Notes: a model not told the origin generated them from the letters alone. A stretch of DNA of 64,000 bases from Hippopus hippopus (GCA_946811185.2 OX328105.1:53692845-53756844); one strand, 5' to 3'; positions 22,901 to 37,900 are shown, counted from the stretch's first letter. Made by a program: numbers and translations.

Positions 22901-25900
22901 TTTCTCTTCTTCTGACAATGTTTTGTACCCTTTCAAAGAGATATTCATTCATTTGGAGCACATTTTATACGAGGGCTGTTCGATATGTAATGTGTATTGT
23001 ACCACAGCGCGATAATGCTTTGCACAATTTCATGGATGATGATACGCTTGAATAGCTCTATTCAATACCTTTCCAACGGTATAAACACGAGCCTTCAGCT
23101 CCACATAGTTTTAAACTTATAGTCATTTCAATAGAGCTAGTTGTTGACCACTGTTGTAAAAATGGTTGGGAAACGGATTAAGAATATTAAAGAAATTAGA
23201 GCTTATATAAAAGTTCGCACAAAACTCGGTCATTTGGCAATGCAGATTTTTACTGAATTGGGGGAAGTTTATGGGTCTGATAAGGTATCTTATGAGACAG
23301 TTCGTAGGTGGAGAAAGAAATTTCTGACTGGCACAGAGTCCGTCAAAGATGCAGCAAAATCTGGCCGACCTGTGACTGTAACTGGCAAGGCAAATGTCTC
23401 AAAAGTCAGGGAAATAATTGAAAGTGATGGCAGATACACGATTCGTGATATTGCCAACGCTGTTGGCATATCGCTATCGCGGATGCATTTCATTTTGAAG
23501 CGTATTTTGAAAGTACGAAAGATTTCTGCCAGATGGATACCGCATATATTGACAGATGACCAAAAATGGGTACGAGTACAAACCGCTAAGCAATTGCTCA
23601 AAATGTTTCCCAAATTCAATCAAAGACAATTTGCAAACATTGTTATTGGTGAAGAAACATGGGTTTACTATTTCGAACCAGTAAGAAAAATTGGAAACAA
23701 AATATGGCTAACTAAACACGGTAGAAGGCCTGTAGTTGCCAAAAGAAGCATAAGCACAAAGAAGGGTCTTTATTGCATATTCTTCTCATGTGATGGTATA
23801 GCCGTACAAATTTCGGTGCCGAAGGGCAAAAGTGTTACAGGTCGGTATTACCAAGATGTTATACTAAAAACGGTCAAGAAATATTATCTTAAACGACGCC
23901 CTGTGTCAGGATTTAGGCATGTTCGTCTACTTCATGATAATGCTCCATCACATACATCTGAGCTTGTGAAGCAATTTTTGAAGTCGCAGAAGGTTACTGT
24001 CTTGCCACACCCACCATACTCTCCAGATCTAGCCCCATGCGACTTTTTTCTTTTTCCAAAACTTAAAAAGTTCTTATCTGGTCGTCGTTACAAGTCCTGA
24101 CAAGCCCTTGGCTCAGCCATCAGTCAGTGCCTCAGAGGTCTACCTAAATCAGCGTACCGTGACGCATTTCAGAAATGGATTCAGAGATTGAAATTATGTA
24201 TTTCAAACCGCAAAGAATACTTTGAAGGGATGTAATGTTCATTTCACTATTTGAGTCGAATGCTTTTGAGATATCGTACAATACACATTACATATCGAAC
24301 AACCCTCGTATGTCATCTACAACAGCTTATGAAGTCACCTAGTAAAAGTTAACTGTTAAATTCAATATCTGTTACCTGTATGCAAATGTGTCTGTGGTGA
24401 TTTATAGTTGATAGCCAGGGGTGGTTCCCCACCCTCAGTCGACATTTCTCCAGCATTATCCCCTCCCCCATAACCCAGTACAAGATCCATTGTAATGTGG
24501 TTCCATGAAATCTTGTGTAAATTCAGTATCAGAAAATCTGGAACTTGACTGTTTGGCTCACATGTGATCCACACTGAGAATTTACTGCTCTTTGCTTTCT
24601 CTTCTGGGTTACTTGCTATAAAAAAATATTTTTAGAAAAAAAATGACCTTTTTTTGACATTATTTTGAATTCTCTGAGATAAAATGTTCAGAAAAATATT
24701 TGAAAGAATGCCACTTTAGAAACAGCTACTTTTAGATGTACCAAGGTCTATTTCAAATAAAACAAATGGCAAACATTAAAGGGATATTACTGTTTATTAT
24801 AAGTACTGAAAATATTGTGGGTGTATATGCCACAGTATAAGTCAAAAAAGGGGCATAACTGTGTCAAAAACATTTCGATGATAATCTACCCCTGTTGTAA
24901 AGGTTCTTCAGTTATGACAATTGTCAAAGTTTTGGCATAGTAACAATGCTGACAACAAGGTTATTATGATACCTCAATGATTGAAAACAGTCAAGCTAAA
25001 ATCAGTGCATTTTATCTAGTTTTTTCATAAATAACTGTCTGATCAGTTTGTCATCATAACTTATATAAATTCATATACCAGACCAGTTTTACATTCCTGG
25101 TAATTATCCATTTTAAAATGGATCTTCAAATTTGTTGAATACGTTTCAATAGGTAATGTTAAAAGACAGCTTAACCTCTTACCACAAAACAAGTCCCATT
25201 GACCCTAAAGAAGAAGGCTTTTGAAACCATTGTGGAAAAGGAGAAGATGCTGGTAACCAGCATTTTCTCCTCTTCCCATAATCTTTACTACTCTTTAATA
25301 ACCAAAAAGCATGATCCCAGCCACATTGAAACTGTCGTCTGCAAATGCTTACAATTTGGACGCCTCCAAATTTTTATCATTTGGTAGAGTTGAGTCTTTA
25401 CCACACAAAAATGTTTCAAATTGAAAGCTGTTGCAGACGACAAATGAAATGCGGCATCAATGATGACAATTTGCTCTGAAAGGATAGAAAACATTTTGGG
25501 AAAAGGAGAAAATGCTGGTTACCAGCATTTTCTCCTTTTTCCCACAATGTTTTTAAAAGGCTTCTTTCTCAGGGTCATTAAAACTCATAATTGTGTTGTA
25601 GAGGGCTAAAACATACAGATAGACAGACAGTTAATTTCTTACCTTTCAACTTTTCTCTACTTCTCTGCACTCTGATCAAATGCTTCTTCAGTTGATTGCA
25701 AAACTTCTCCTGGGCTAGATGTAGATCTTCGATGATGACCCATCCATCATTTTTCTCTGCCGTATCTATAGCTTCCTCGACCAACACTTCACTCCCTTCA
25801 CCAATACGTACATGTTCAATTGTAACACTCTGTGACTATAAAAAAGATATCGGTAATGAATAAGTGAGATGTTTTGATTTGCTTTTAACTCTTTACAAAA

Positions 25901-28900
25901 CAATAAGTTGTCCAAATCCAAAGCACCTACAGATTACAGATTAGAATTTGCTCAAATGACAGAATTTTTTTCTTGAAAGGACAGAAAAACATACGGGAAA
26001 AGGAGAAAATGCTGGTTACCAGCATTTCCTCCTTTTCCAACAATGTTTTCAAAAGCCTTATTTTTCAGGATCTTTAAAACTCGGGATAACTCTTTTCCAA
26101 ACAATAATCTCACACTTGTCCAAATTGAAAGCATTGCAATCAATGAATAAAATATGAATCAAACAATGTGATTATCTTTAAAAGAGTGGCAAGTGGCAAA
26201 CATTGACGAAAAAGGAGAAAATGCTGGTTATTAGCATTTTCTCCTTTTCACAAAATTTTTTCAAACGCTTTATTTTTCAGGGCTGTTAAAACCTGTGATT
26301 ATGTGGTAGAGGGTTAAACAGTGTTTTGTAGCACTTTCTACAGTATTTCAGTCAATGTCATAGCGATACCACACTAATTTAAGTCTGTCCCAGGTTTCCC
26401 TTGCATTTTCTCCTTTTCTCAAGATGTTTTCAAAAGTCTTAACCATCAAGGTTGTTAATAAAACTTGGAATTGTAAGGTAAGGGGTTAACCAGGATTGTG
26501 TGACTACAAGTCAAATGTCTGAGCCACAAAAAATACCCCTATCAGTTAGAAAATGGTAGAATTGTCAAATTGAGAGTATTTACAGCTGAAAAATAAAAAG
26601 TGCCGTAGATTATATGATTTGCCTATGAAAGGGTAGAAAACACTGGCTACAGGTATATGCATTTTCTACATCATCCACAATGTTTTCAAAAGCCGTCTTC
26701 CTCAGAGTTGTAAAATCAACTGACTGTTTGGTTCAGAGTTCAATACCAATCTCTGGGCTGAAATATTTCACATGCTTTTACCTTGGCAAGTTTAAACAAC
26801 ACTTCTACAGGTGGATGTGTCAATTTCAGTCTGGTGACGGGTTGTGACTGACTGTCGGACAAGTTCTGTGGGAGAAGCAGCAGTATTCCAAGATGTTGCT
26901 TTGAGTCATTCAAGGTGTCTTGTAAGCTAAACTCTGATTGGTCTGTAAAAATAGAGAAAAAGAAATCTTTGAAACGAACATTGACACATCATCTCTACAG
27001 CAGGCAAAAAGGGTTACAGGTGTGATTGATGAAATATCAAAGGGAAGGAACATGTCCTGACCCCTATCACATACTGAATTATGTAATTTCTGAGCAGATT
27101 CTTATAAGATGAGACAGTTTTGAATTTTCAGTGTTAAATTCAATGGGTAGAAATCTTCTGAAAGGTGGAAAAATCATACCCCTCCCTTGCGACATTATTT
27201 GTCTTACCTATTTACCACACAACAAAATTTCACAATGGTTCAAATTGAAACCATTTGCTGACAGCAAACTAAATATAGATCAAATGGTAAGATTTGTCTG
27301 TAAGTGGATAGAAAAAATTGTGGAAGAAGGAGAAAATGCTGGTTTTCAAAGGCTTTTTCCTCAGAGTTGTTAAAACTGGGGATTGTGTGGCAAAGGATTA
27401 AACCAGATCATTTTTGACAACAATACCCCAAACAGAAAGTTGAATTTGTCTGGAAACACATGAAAACAGAAGAATCAATCAAATAGTATTAAAATGCCAC
27501 ATTTATAATGCTTTCCTAACAGAACCTAAGACGAGATCAGATTCAAAGCATCTGTAGGTCACAAATGGAAGTGGCTCAAATGATTGGATCTTTATTTGAA
27601 AGGGTAGAAAACATTGCGGCAAAATGCTGTAAATCAGCATTTTCTCCCTTTCCCACAATGTTTATTACCCGTTAAAGGATAAATTCCATTAATTTAACTG
27701 CATTTTTTTGACATTTGCAATAGCTTTGACACTGGACAATCTTAAAAGTTTCTTGTTTTGTAAGGAATTTAGTGATGAAATAGCAGTAGAATTATATGTG
27801 CCATGATCTGTGAAAAGGGGACTTAATGCATCTGCAAAAAGTCAACCTGCTCGGTCCATGCAGGCTGACATGGGTCAAACTTTTTCTTGTCTGTAAATTT
27901 TCTACATGTCCAAAGACCATTCTACCTCCAGATTCTGTTGGTTGTAAGACAAAATGTATTTCATGGATCCTTAATTATGTAATGACTTGCTTGGTGTAAT
28001 GTATCACAGTGACGCATTAAAGCCCCTTTTGGTGGAGCATGGCTCATTTGCATTGAAAGTGATAAAATAGCTATAGATATGAGCCCTGCTCTACCAAAAG
28101 GGGATTTGATACATTTTACGGGCAAACCATCTCATAATTATTGATCCACAAAATTGACTTTGTATAGCAACCGACTGAAGCATGAAGAAATACTGGTCCT
28201 TTGACATACAGAAAATTTACCAAAAGCAAAAAGTTTCAACCCAGGTCAGCCTGTGCAGGCTGCGCGTGCTGACCTGGGTCGATACCCTTTGCAGATGCAA
28301 AAAAAAAAAGCCCTTTTCACAGAGCTTGGCTAAAAAAACATGTAATTACCAGGTAGATTAAGGGAGAGATATTTGTTGATGTACTTTGCCAGAGCAACTG
28401 GCAGTCTGTCGGGACGCAACATTCTGATCAGTAACAGCTGATGGAAGTCAGAGAGTGGTCCTAGATCTGGAGATTTAGAAGTGTCTTCCTTCTCACTCTT
28501 TGTGGTCTCTGTTGATCCTGGACGTGTCTCTGTTGAAAACAGATTAATAAAAATACTTATAACAACTTTTAACTCTTTACTACAATGACAAAATTTAAGA
28601 TTGTCCGAATTCAAAGCATTTGCAGACAACAAATTAACTGTAGCAGAAATGGTGGGGTTTGCCTGTGAAAACAGAGAACATATTGTGGGAAAGGAAGAAA
28701 ATGCTGGTGACCAGCATTTTCTCCTTTTCTCACAATCTTTTCAAAAGCTTTCTAAATCAGAGTTGTGAAGTCAGGAATGTGTAGTTAAGGAGTACTGAGA
28801 ACTAATAATTTGGAAAATCTTTTTCACCAAGCCTTGAACAGCTGTACATGATTTCTGGTTATAATTGGCCATCTGAAAGAAAGTCTGAAACTCTCGGAAA

Positions 28901-31900
28901 CAAATGAAAGGCTAATTGTAGGATGATGAGCAATCACAGTAGCTCAGCTTTACCTATTCTCAAGTAAATGCAAAAAACAGATTTTTAATACTTTATCAGA
29001 CAGGCAAATTTCAAATACCGTTCACACTAAAAGTATTGTTAGACAAGAAAAAAACAGGCTTTCGAATGCTGCGATTGCATTTTGAAGAGTAGGAAATATT
29101 GTTGGAAAAGGAGAAAATGCTGCATTTTATCCTTTACCAAAAATGTTATCAAGCTTTATTCCTAAAATTTGTATTAGGATGTGATCAGTTGGTAAAAACT
29201 GAAGAGCATATACATGTAATTCCAATAGATGACTACAATAAAACAGCCTCACCGTCTAAAATGCCTAATTCTAATATCAAAGGCCAAAAATAAAAAATGC
29301 ATAGTTAACAGGTTAACCCTTAGGGCACCTATCACAATTTTATTTATCTTTGCTGCCAGTGTAGATAAAGATTAGATTCCAAAAAAAATTCAGCCTGATC
29401 TTTGCACTACACCGTCTGCTTAGCTGAGACACTAATAGCAAGAGCAATCTAGAAATTTCAATTAATTTGATCTTGCTTCTAGATTAAAAATGTATGCTGG
29501 GTTTATTAGGTGCTCTAGGGGAAATGTTTTGCTATGTGTTTGATATTTTTCCAGCACTTACCCATAGAAGCAGCCGCTCCAGTCACAGAGATAGGCAGTG
29601 GTTCCCTTTCAGGATAGTCACATTTATACCAGGATTTCCAGGAATCCGAATTCTGGGCAAAATGGACGCAGATACTATCTAGAGCCCCAGGCAGGACAGA
29701 CAGGGCGAGGATGTCTTCCCATTTCTCCATGGGCAGCCAGTCTGGCGGGTCATCCTTGCAGTCAAAGTCAGATAGCGTGAGCTGCATGCCCAAACCAGGG
29801 TTACCTGGTATAATAAAGAATGAGTAACAGGATTAACTCTTTACTGAATGACAAATTCTGTGACTTCTCAAAATTGAAAAGCATTACATACATACATACA
29901 TACATACATAAATACATACATACACAGTGTGGTGTCCATAGTCGTGAGGTAGAGTGTCGGCCTGGTAACCATAAGGTTCAGAGTTCGATCCCTGGGAGTG
30001 GGTGTCAACTTCAGGGTTGTTCATTGGCCCACTCATTCAGCTTGAGTACTGGTGTAGTTCCCAGGAAGCAGAATCGAGAGAGATTAGTATAAGTTGCAAG
30101 AACTTGTTTCTCAATCAAGGAACATACACACACACACAAACACACTGACAGGTGCAACACTGTATTCCCCCGGCCTCCCATATTTCATAGTAGAGCCATA
30201 AAAATTCATTCATGACGGTTGACAGCAATTTTTTTTTTTTAAATTGATAGTGTTATTTCACAAACACTTTCCATAAAATCATGTATGTTAGCATTTTGTA
30301 TGCGGTTTGAGGTGTTAGGAAAGTGGTTTGAGGTGTAATGACAGTGGTTTGGGATTTTTTTTGGAGTGGTTTGGGCGTTTCTCTTACGTCATCTGCAATG
30401 TAGACTTATAAACTCTGTCTTTTCCAAGCTGCCAAACGAGGCCATTTCAAATTTAGAGCTAATTCTATAATATTTAACCTTGAAGTTAATTGTTACTGTA
30501 ATTGGCTTTCACAGTTTTTCAACCCGAATATTGTTTTGACAAATCAAATGGCATAGACACGTCTGTTCATTGATCTAAGAGGACCTATTTTTCTTGAATG
30601 AGAGGGGTGATTCGTTGTCACAGGATTTCAGTTTGAAGTATGACATAAGAACATGAAACCTGAAAGGTCATGACCTTCTAATGAAAGTGTACTTAAGTCA
30701 GACTTGGCGGAAATATACCTTGAAGTAAGAGGGACATTTCCTCATTAGTAAAGTTTTCTCCTCCTTCTGCTTGGATATTCAGACAGATCAGGGTGGCAAA
30801 CAGCAAACAGTCCTCTTCATACAGACTCCTACAAACAATCAATATTTAGATCAAGCATTAAGAAAAAAATTCTGATACTTTAAAATCTCAAGGGAGAAGC
30901 CTGTTGGTTGGAAACACTGTGGAACATGGGGAAATTACTGGTTACCAGTATACATAATAAGGTTTGAACAATTGTATTTGCCTGTGAAAGGGTGAAATCT
31001 TTTGTAGGAAAAAGTGAAAATGCTGAATAACTGTACAATCTTCTTTCTAATGATGTTTCAAAACCTTTTTTCCACAGCATTTTTAACCCTTTACCTGATA
31101 TGCCAATTTGAGGCTCTTCCATTTCAGCAGCAAATAAAGATATGATGTCAAAAATATGGACAAATGAGGATACAAATATCAGATTGAGTGGAAAACATTG
31201 TGGGAAAAGCAGAAATTGCTCGTTACGAGCAATTTCTCCTTTTCCCACAATGTTTTCAAAAGCTGTCTGTTGTTGATACGTCAAAATGAGTATCTATGGA
31301 GTAAAGGGTTAAAACACAGAATTGTTTGGTATAGATTTAATAAACAAAGAGAGTATTTATGTTTCTCTTTTTTTTTGAAACAATGATGAGATAAACTTAG
31401 TTACTTCACTTACTCTCTAACTCGTCTGTATACTAATCCAGTCAATCTGTCCATCAACTGTTTAATCTGATTGGCTGAGAGATTTGAGTAATCAATGCCC
31501 TCTGATGGCAGCATAGCTGTTTGGGGAAGTTCAAGGGCAGGTAAATCCTCTGATTCTGTCCCAGCAACAAACCTTTGTGCTGCCGATGTGCTTGCTGATT
31601 CTGAAAGGTATGGAATGAAAATATCTATCGCTACGTATTTCTTTGTCACAACTCTTTACCATACAGCAGGATTTTAGGCAAGTCTAAATTGAAAGCAATG
31701 ACAGACAAAAAATCAATGTCCCTTCACTCTGTACCAACCCACAAAATTTTACACTTGTCCAAATTGAAAGCCTCAAATAAATGGGTTCATCTTCAAAAGA
31801 AAGAAAACATTGTGGGAACAGGACCCTTATTTCCTCCTCTCATTATGTCCTTTTCCGACAATGTTTTCAAAAGCCTTCTACATAAGAGTCGTAAAACAGC

Positions 31901-34900
31901 TGGATTGTTTGGTAAGGGTTTGGAAGATGCTTTAAGTCAAAGCCTAAAATGTATGATCTGGACCTCACTATTGTATAGGCTTCATGTGAAACATAAAACA
32001 ATGATGGATAGTTTGCTAGAAACTCATTCTAAATATCAGCCATGCTCTGGCTAAAGGGGGCTCAATGCATCTTCACGATGCAGGATACGAAACAAGTCAT
32101 CACAGAATTATGGATCTATAAAATCCATTTGTATAAAGACCGACTGAATTATGGCATACACTGGTCCTTTAAGATGCAGAAACTTGACAAACAGCAAAAA
32201 GCATTGGCCCAGGTCAGCCTGCGAGAACAACGCAGGCTGACCTGGGTGGATACTATTTGCAAATGCATGAAGCCCCCTTTTCACAGAGCAAGGATATTAT
32301 CCTTTTCTGCACAAAACCATACCTTCAGTTTGATCTGGCCTTTTTGAACTTTCATCTACCTCTCCTTCGGTTTGTCCGTCCTGTTTTTTAGCACTTGTGT
32401 CTTTATCAGTTCCCTGTCCTGCCGTGTCATCCCTGGAACCACGTGACGACGAACTTCCAATTCGAGGTTTGCGATCTCCCTCTGCACTTGCACTGTCATC
32501 GTCATCTTCAAATAGCTACAAAATTACAATTGAAATTGTCTATGTATCTACAGTCAAACCTAACAAACCTCTTGATGAAACAATCCTGTTTCCATGGCTA
32601 CTTGGAAGAAGGCTTTTGAAAATACTAATAGAAAAGGAGAAAATGCTGGTGACCAGCATTTTTTTCTTTCCCCACGATGTTTTATACCCTTTCACAAACA
32701 AAATTCCATCATTTCAGCCACTTTTAATTTCTTGTCTTAACCCTTTACCACACAATCCCGACTTTTAACGACCCTGAGAAAGAAGCCTTTTGAAAACATT
32801 GTGGGAAAAGGAGAAAATGCTGGAAACCAGCATTTTCTCCTTTTTCCACAATGTTTTCTACTCTTCCCAAAACAAATGTCAATTTTCAAATCACATTTAT
32901 TTTGTCATCTGCAAATGCTTTCAATTTGGACAGGTCTAAAATTTTGTCGTTTGGTAAAGAGTTAAGATGCTTTAAATCTGGCTGAATCCACACTTTTGTC
33001 ATCTGATAAAGAGTTACGCAAGCTGCTGAGGGATAATTGAATAGTGCCTGCTTTTTCCACGCCAATTTCCTATAGGTTGTGAAAGTACTGTTTTTGAAGG
33101 GCTAAGATCAGACTTCATGACCTTTAATCTCTACAGCAAGTACTTCGAATGATAATATGGCAAAATATTCATTACATTGCAAAAGTCTGAGCCACATTCC
33201 TCATCCATTCTTAATTTCCTTTTAATTATAAAATCCTAGACTACCTTTGTGATTGTTTCAGATGGTCTGTTCCAACTAATCATATGTCTTGTCTTAGATT
33301 TAAAAATTTGTAATAGCTTTTTAATACAATGTAGGCCTAAAAAAAAGCCTACAGTTTTCAGTAGTGGCTTAACTCTATGGAGAAAATTTAACCTTTTTCC
33401 ACAATGTTTTCTACCCTATCAAAGATAGAAGTCATCTTTTGAGCTACATTTGATTTATCATCTGCAAATGCTTTCAATTTGGTAAAGTCTAAATTTTGTT
33501 TGTTTGTTCAAGAGTTAATCAAATAAGGTTGTCTGCTTTAAATTCTTTTTGAGAGGCAATGAATTACTTGCATATTTTCCTAAGAAAGGCCAATGGAAAA
33601 CACAAAGGAAAAAACATACAAACCTCATCCATTTTAAGGTTAAATCCAAATCCCTCAGGTAGTTCTCCACCCACTGCCTCATCAAACAGGTACATAAAGT
33701 ATGCCAGAGAAAACTGATACTCCTTGTGTATACTCTGTAAACTTCTAACAATGGCATACAACATGGCTGCTCTCCTGGCTAGCGGATACAACTCGTCCTT
33801 CAGGGTGTCAAGGTCATCTAATAGGTTTATGGTGTCTTGCAGTCTGTTTGACAACTGAAATGGAGGCAAAAAGATATGTCGTGCATATCACACAGAAATC
33901 AAAAACGGTCAAACCTGTATTATGCAAGAGGCTTAGGTATAGCAAAAAAATGATTGCTTAATGCAAGTGATTGCTGAATATAGATAATTCTCTTCTTTAT
34001 TTTCACATTTGGGGACTTACACAATGGTTTTATGCAAGATGAAAAAGGTCTGCAGAAGGTAATTAGTTAATCAACACTAAGAGTACCTTTAACAACTATA
34101 GTTGCCTTTGCAGCCAGTGTAGATCAAGATCAGACTCCACAAAAAGTGCTGTCTCACCTTTGATCTACACTGTCTACTTTGCTGAAACTTTATAGATGAA
34201 AGCAACCTTGAAATTGCACTTGATTGGGTCTTATTTCTAGACTGAAAATGTCTATTGGTTTTATTCAGCACTCTATTGGTTAATCAGATATAAATAAAAG
34301 ATCTCTAAAGACTCCATTCTACAAAATCCCCACCTCTATTTTTGCATTTGTAAAGTCTGTAATGAACTTGACAGCTTTGGCACTACCCATGATTGCCTCT
34401 TGATTTGTCAGTACTTTGTCTCGGACAGTGATTGACAGGTTATGAAGGGTCTTCTTTTGTAACTCAACGTTCTTCAGAGCAATGGCTCTTTCACTGAACA
34501 ATTCTGGTCTAATTCTGGCAAAAGCTCTGGTCAGTAGGTCCTCAGTGAGGGTGTCGTGGGACACGCCAAAGTTGATGATTGTTGTGGTTGAGGCTATCTC
34601 AGGATTGAACTTGGGTTTCGGCAGTGGTGTAGAGAGATAAAAACGGAAATCCTGATGGCAGAGTATTCTGCGTCCACAGAACTTGATCATTCTTGGCTCT
34701 GAAAAAAACATTTGGAATGCATGTTCTATGAGGAACACTGACAAATACAATTTGATACTACATGTTTGTAGTGCTCTACTTGTGAGCAATTTCTCTTTAT
34801 CTCTAATTAACCCTTTACCACACAATCCCCAGTCTCAACTAATTAGCTGAAAGCCTACTGAAAGCATGGAAAATGAAGAAAATGCTGGTAACAAGCATTT

Positions 34901-37900
34901 TCTCCTTTTCCATGATATTTCCCTGGTAAGTAGAATTCTCACCATTTCAGCCACATTGAATATGTAGTCCTCAAATTCTTTCAATTCTGAGAGGTCTAAA
35001 ATGTTGTTTGTCTGTAAGCTTCACTTTGTAAAATTTTTACAGAACAGGATTAGTTATCTGGTCTTAGTTCAAAAACACACACACAGGCAAAGAAAAAATA
35101 AACAGTAACAAGAAGGTTACTATGGTCGGTGAGTATCAGCCAAGGTTATGATGACCTCCAGATCAGCTGATTTTCCATTTCTACAGTGTTTATTTATGCA
35201 TAAAAATGAAAGACATGTAAATAATTACCCAATAATATTTTATACATTAGCTTACAACCTTAAAAAACAAATTTGTGGCAGATAATCAAAATGATTATAG
35301 ATCTATTACATACATGTATTGTAATCAGAGAACAAAAGTTCAACTTGTCTACACTGAAAGCAAAAAATTTCATGCGCCTCAAAGTATGAAATTTGTCTTT
35401 GAAAGGGTAGCAAAATCTTCTGGGAAAAGAAGAAAATACTAGTAACCAGAACTTTCTCTTTTTTAACAATGTTTTCAAAAGCCCTTTTTATCTGGGTCAT
35501 AAATACACAGGATTATGTGGTAAAGTCTTTGTTCAACTGCAATCTACAAAAGCATAAATTACATTATTATCCACAATTTCTACTTTTGCCACAATGATCT
35601 TAAATCTGGTTTGCTGTAGGTCAAAAAAAAGGAAGGGGCCACGTTCTGTGAAAAGGGATTCAATGCAGCTGCAAAAAGTATCAACCCTGATCAGCCTTTC
35701 CAGTCCATGCAGGCTGGGTAAAAATTTTTTGTCATTGTCAATTTTCTGCATATTAAAGGACTAGTCTATCTCATGATTCAGTTGAATTTCAAGCAACTGA
35801 ATATTATGGATCCATAATTATATCATGTCTTACTTGGTACAATGTATTATAGAGATGCATTTAACCCCCTTTTGCCAGAGCATGACTCAATAGCATGTAG
35901 GAGAAAAGAATTAGAAATCTCACATTATAAAGTCATTTATCTTACCTTCATTTCTATCATTCTCCTCTGCTGTATTTCTGTGGTGCATGAGGGGTGTGAT
36001 AATGTTGTCTATATGCTCCTCACAGTTCCTCAGTAATACAGGCTTTCCTCGCATAATGGCTTTCTCCAGAGTGAGGATCACATGTGGGTCAGACCTACAG
36101 TATCAAAATCATTTTAACTCTTTACCAAACAAGAAAATTTCAAACTAGTCCAAACTGAAAGCATTTGCAGACGAAAAAATAATTGTGACTGAAAATTTGG
36201 AATTTATTTTTGGAAGGGTAGGAAACATTTTGGGAAAAGGAGAAAATGTTGGTTACCAGCATTTTCTCCATTTCCCTCAATGTTTTCAAAACTTTCTTTC
36301 CAAGGGTTGTTATGTTTGGTAAAGATATACATACAATTCTAACTCTTACACAACTAAGTAAATAAAAATTGTATTTTCAATATGTAGGTATGATACACTT
36401 CAAGAATTTTCTAGGCTTTTTGACCAGAATCTCTCTCACACAGTCCTGAGTTTTAACAACCCTGATTAAAAAGATTTTAAAAACATTGTAGGAATAAAAG
36501 GAAAATGCTGGTAAACATCATTTCCTCCTTGTCTCAAAATGTTTCCTTTCCCTTACAAGCACATATTATAAATTTTGAGAAACATTTAATTTCTCGGCTG
36601 CAAATACTTTCAACTTTGTAAAATCTAAACCTTTGTCATTTGGCAAAAAGTTAACTCTTTATCGAAGGACAATATCTTAAACTTGTCCAAATCAAAAGCA
36701 TTTGCAAACGACAATTTCAATGCGGCTCAAATGATTGGATTTGTTCTTGAGGGAATAGAAAACATTGTGGGAAACACAATGTTTTCAAAAGCCTTGTTTC
36801 CCAGGCTTTGTGAAAACTTGGGATTGTGTGGAAAAGAGTAAATCTGTTGCAAAGAAGTTGAAAAGTTGAAAACTAGTAAAAAAGATTCACCTGAGAAATT
36901 TGCTTGAGCTGACAGCAGATACTGTAACTTATTTGTACATCAATAAAATGCCAAACCATATTGGAACCTACAGATGACTTTTGCAACAGTCCACTTTTGA
37001 AAACATTGTGGCAAAAAAACAAAAAGAAATTACCAGTAAAAAGCCATTTCCCCTATGGGGTTACAACATCCTTACATGCATTCATATATAAACTTTATGT
37101 CTTCACCAAATGACAAAATTTAAGACAAATCCAATTTGAAAGTATTTGCAGACAACAAAATAAACCTGATTCAAATGTCAAAGTTTGTTTTGAGAAGGGT
37201 AGAAACATTGTGGGAAAAGTAGAAAATGCTGATTACCAGCATTTTCTACTTTTCCCACAGTGTTTTCAAAAGGCTTCTTTTTTCAGGGTCGTTAAAAACT
37301 GGGATTATGTGGTAAAGGGTTAATTCAAATTGATTGTCCTTTTTTACTAGCATGTTTCATCTAATACAAAAAATTGTTTCACAAGTTACCAAGAAACCTA
37401 TATACTATTAGGTTAACCAAGCATACTCACCATCTGTTAGTTTTCAAAAAGTACAATTCACATACAGTCACCATCAACAGCATCAGCAGTTACCATAGTC
37501 AAACGATGAAAAAACAATTAAAGTAAAGCATTAACTATTAGTCATACACATAGTTAAATTTTTTTCAATTCACAATGACAAACGAACATTTATTAAACTC
37601 TTTACCAAATGACAAAATTTCAGACTTTGCCAAATTGAAATCATTTTGCAGACACCAATTTAAATGAATTTGTCTTTGATAGGATAAAAAACATTGTGGG
37701 AAAAGGAGAAAATGCTGGTTACCAGCATTTTCTCCTTTTCCTACAATGTTTTCAATAGGCTTCTCTCTCAGCATTCTTAAAACTGAGAACTGTGTGGTAA
37801 AGGGTTAATTTTGACACAGTACTGGTTAATGATCATAAACATAGTAAAAACATCATACATGTAGTCATATGATTTCAAAACAACAGATTAGAAAATAACA

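Larger units (their letters stand above)
22970..24308 (+). mobile_element. Mariner-type DNA transposon, near full length
   Basis: Bounded by inverted repeats of about 33 bp (22970-23002 and 24276-24308) that differ at one base, flanked on both sides by the dinucleotide TA, the target duplication of Tc1/mariner elements. It holds one transposase frame. It lies antisense within an intron of the dynein gene and interrupts an older TTAA MITE. Confidence 0.95.
22829..24352 (+). mobile_element. TTAA MITE copy split by the mariner
   Basis: The MITE core and right arm run to 22969, then the mariner, then the MITE resumes at 24309 (TATGTCATCTAC, cognate of TTTGTCGTCTGC) and ends in AGTAAAAGTTAA. The left end is decayed, so its start is approximate. 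Confidence 0.8.

Noticed and set aside
23290..23619. Minus-strand frame within the mariner
   Set aside because: It is a shadow of the transposase frame, which carries all the recognised motifs.
29886..29929. CRISPR-like short regular repeat
   Set aside because: It is a simple tetranucleotide microsatellite with no spacers.
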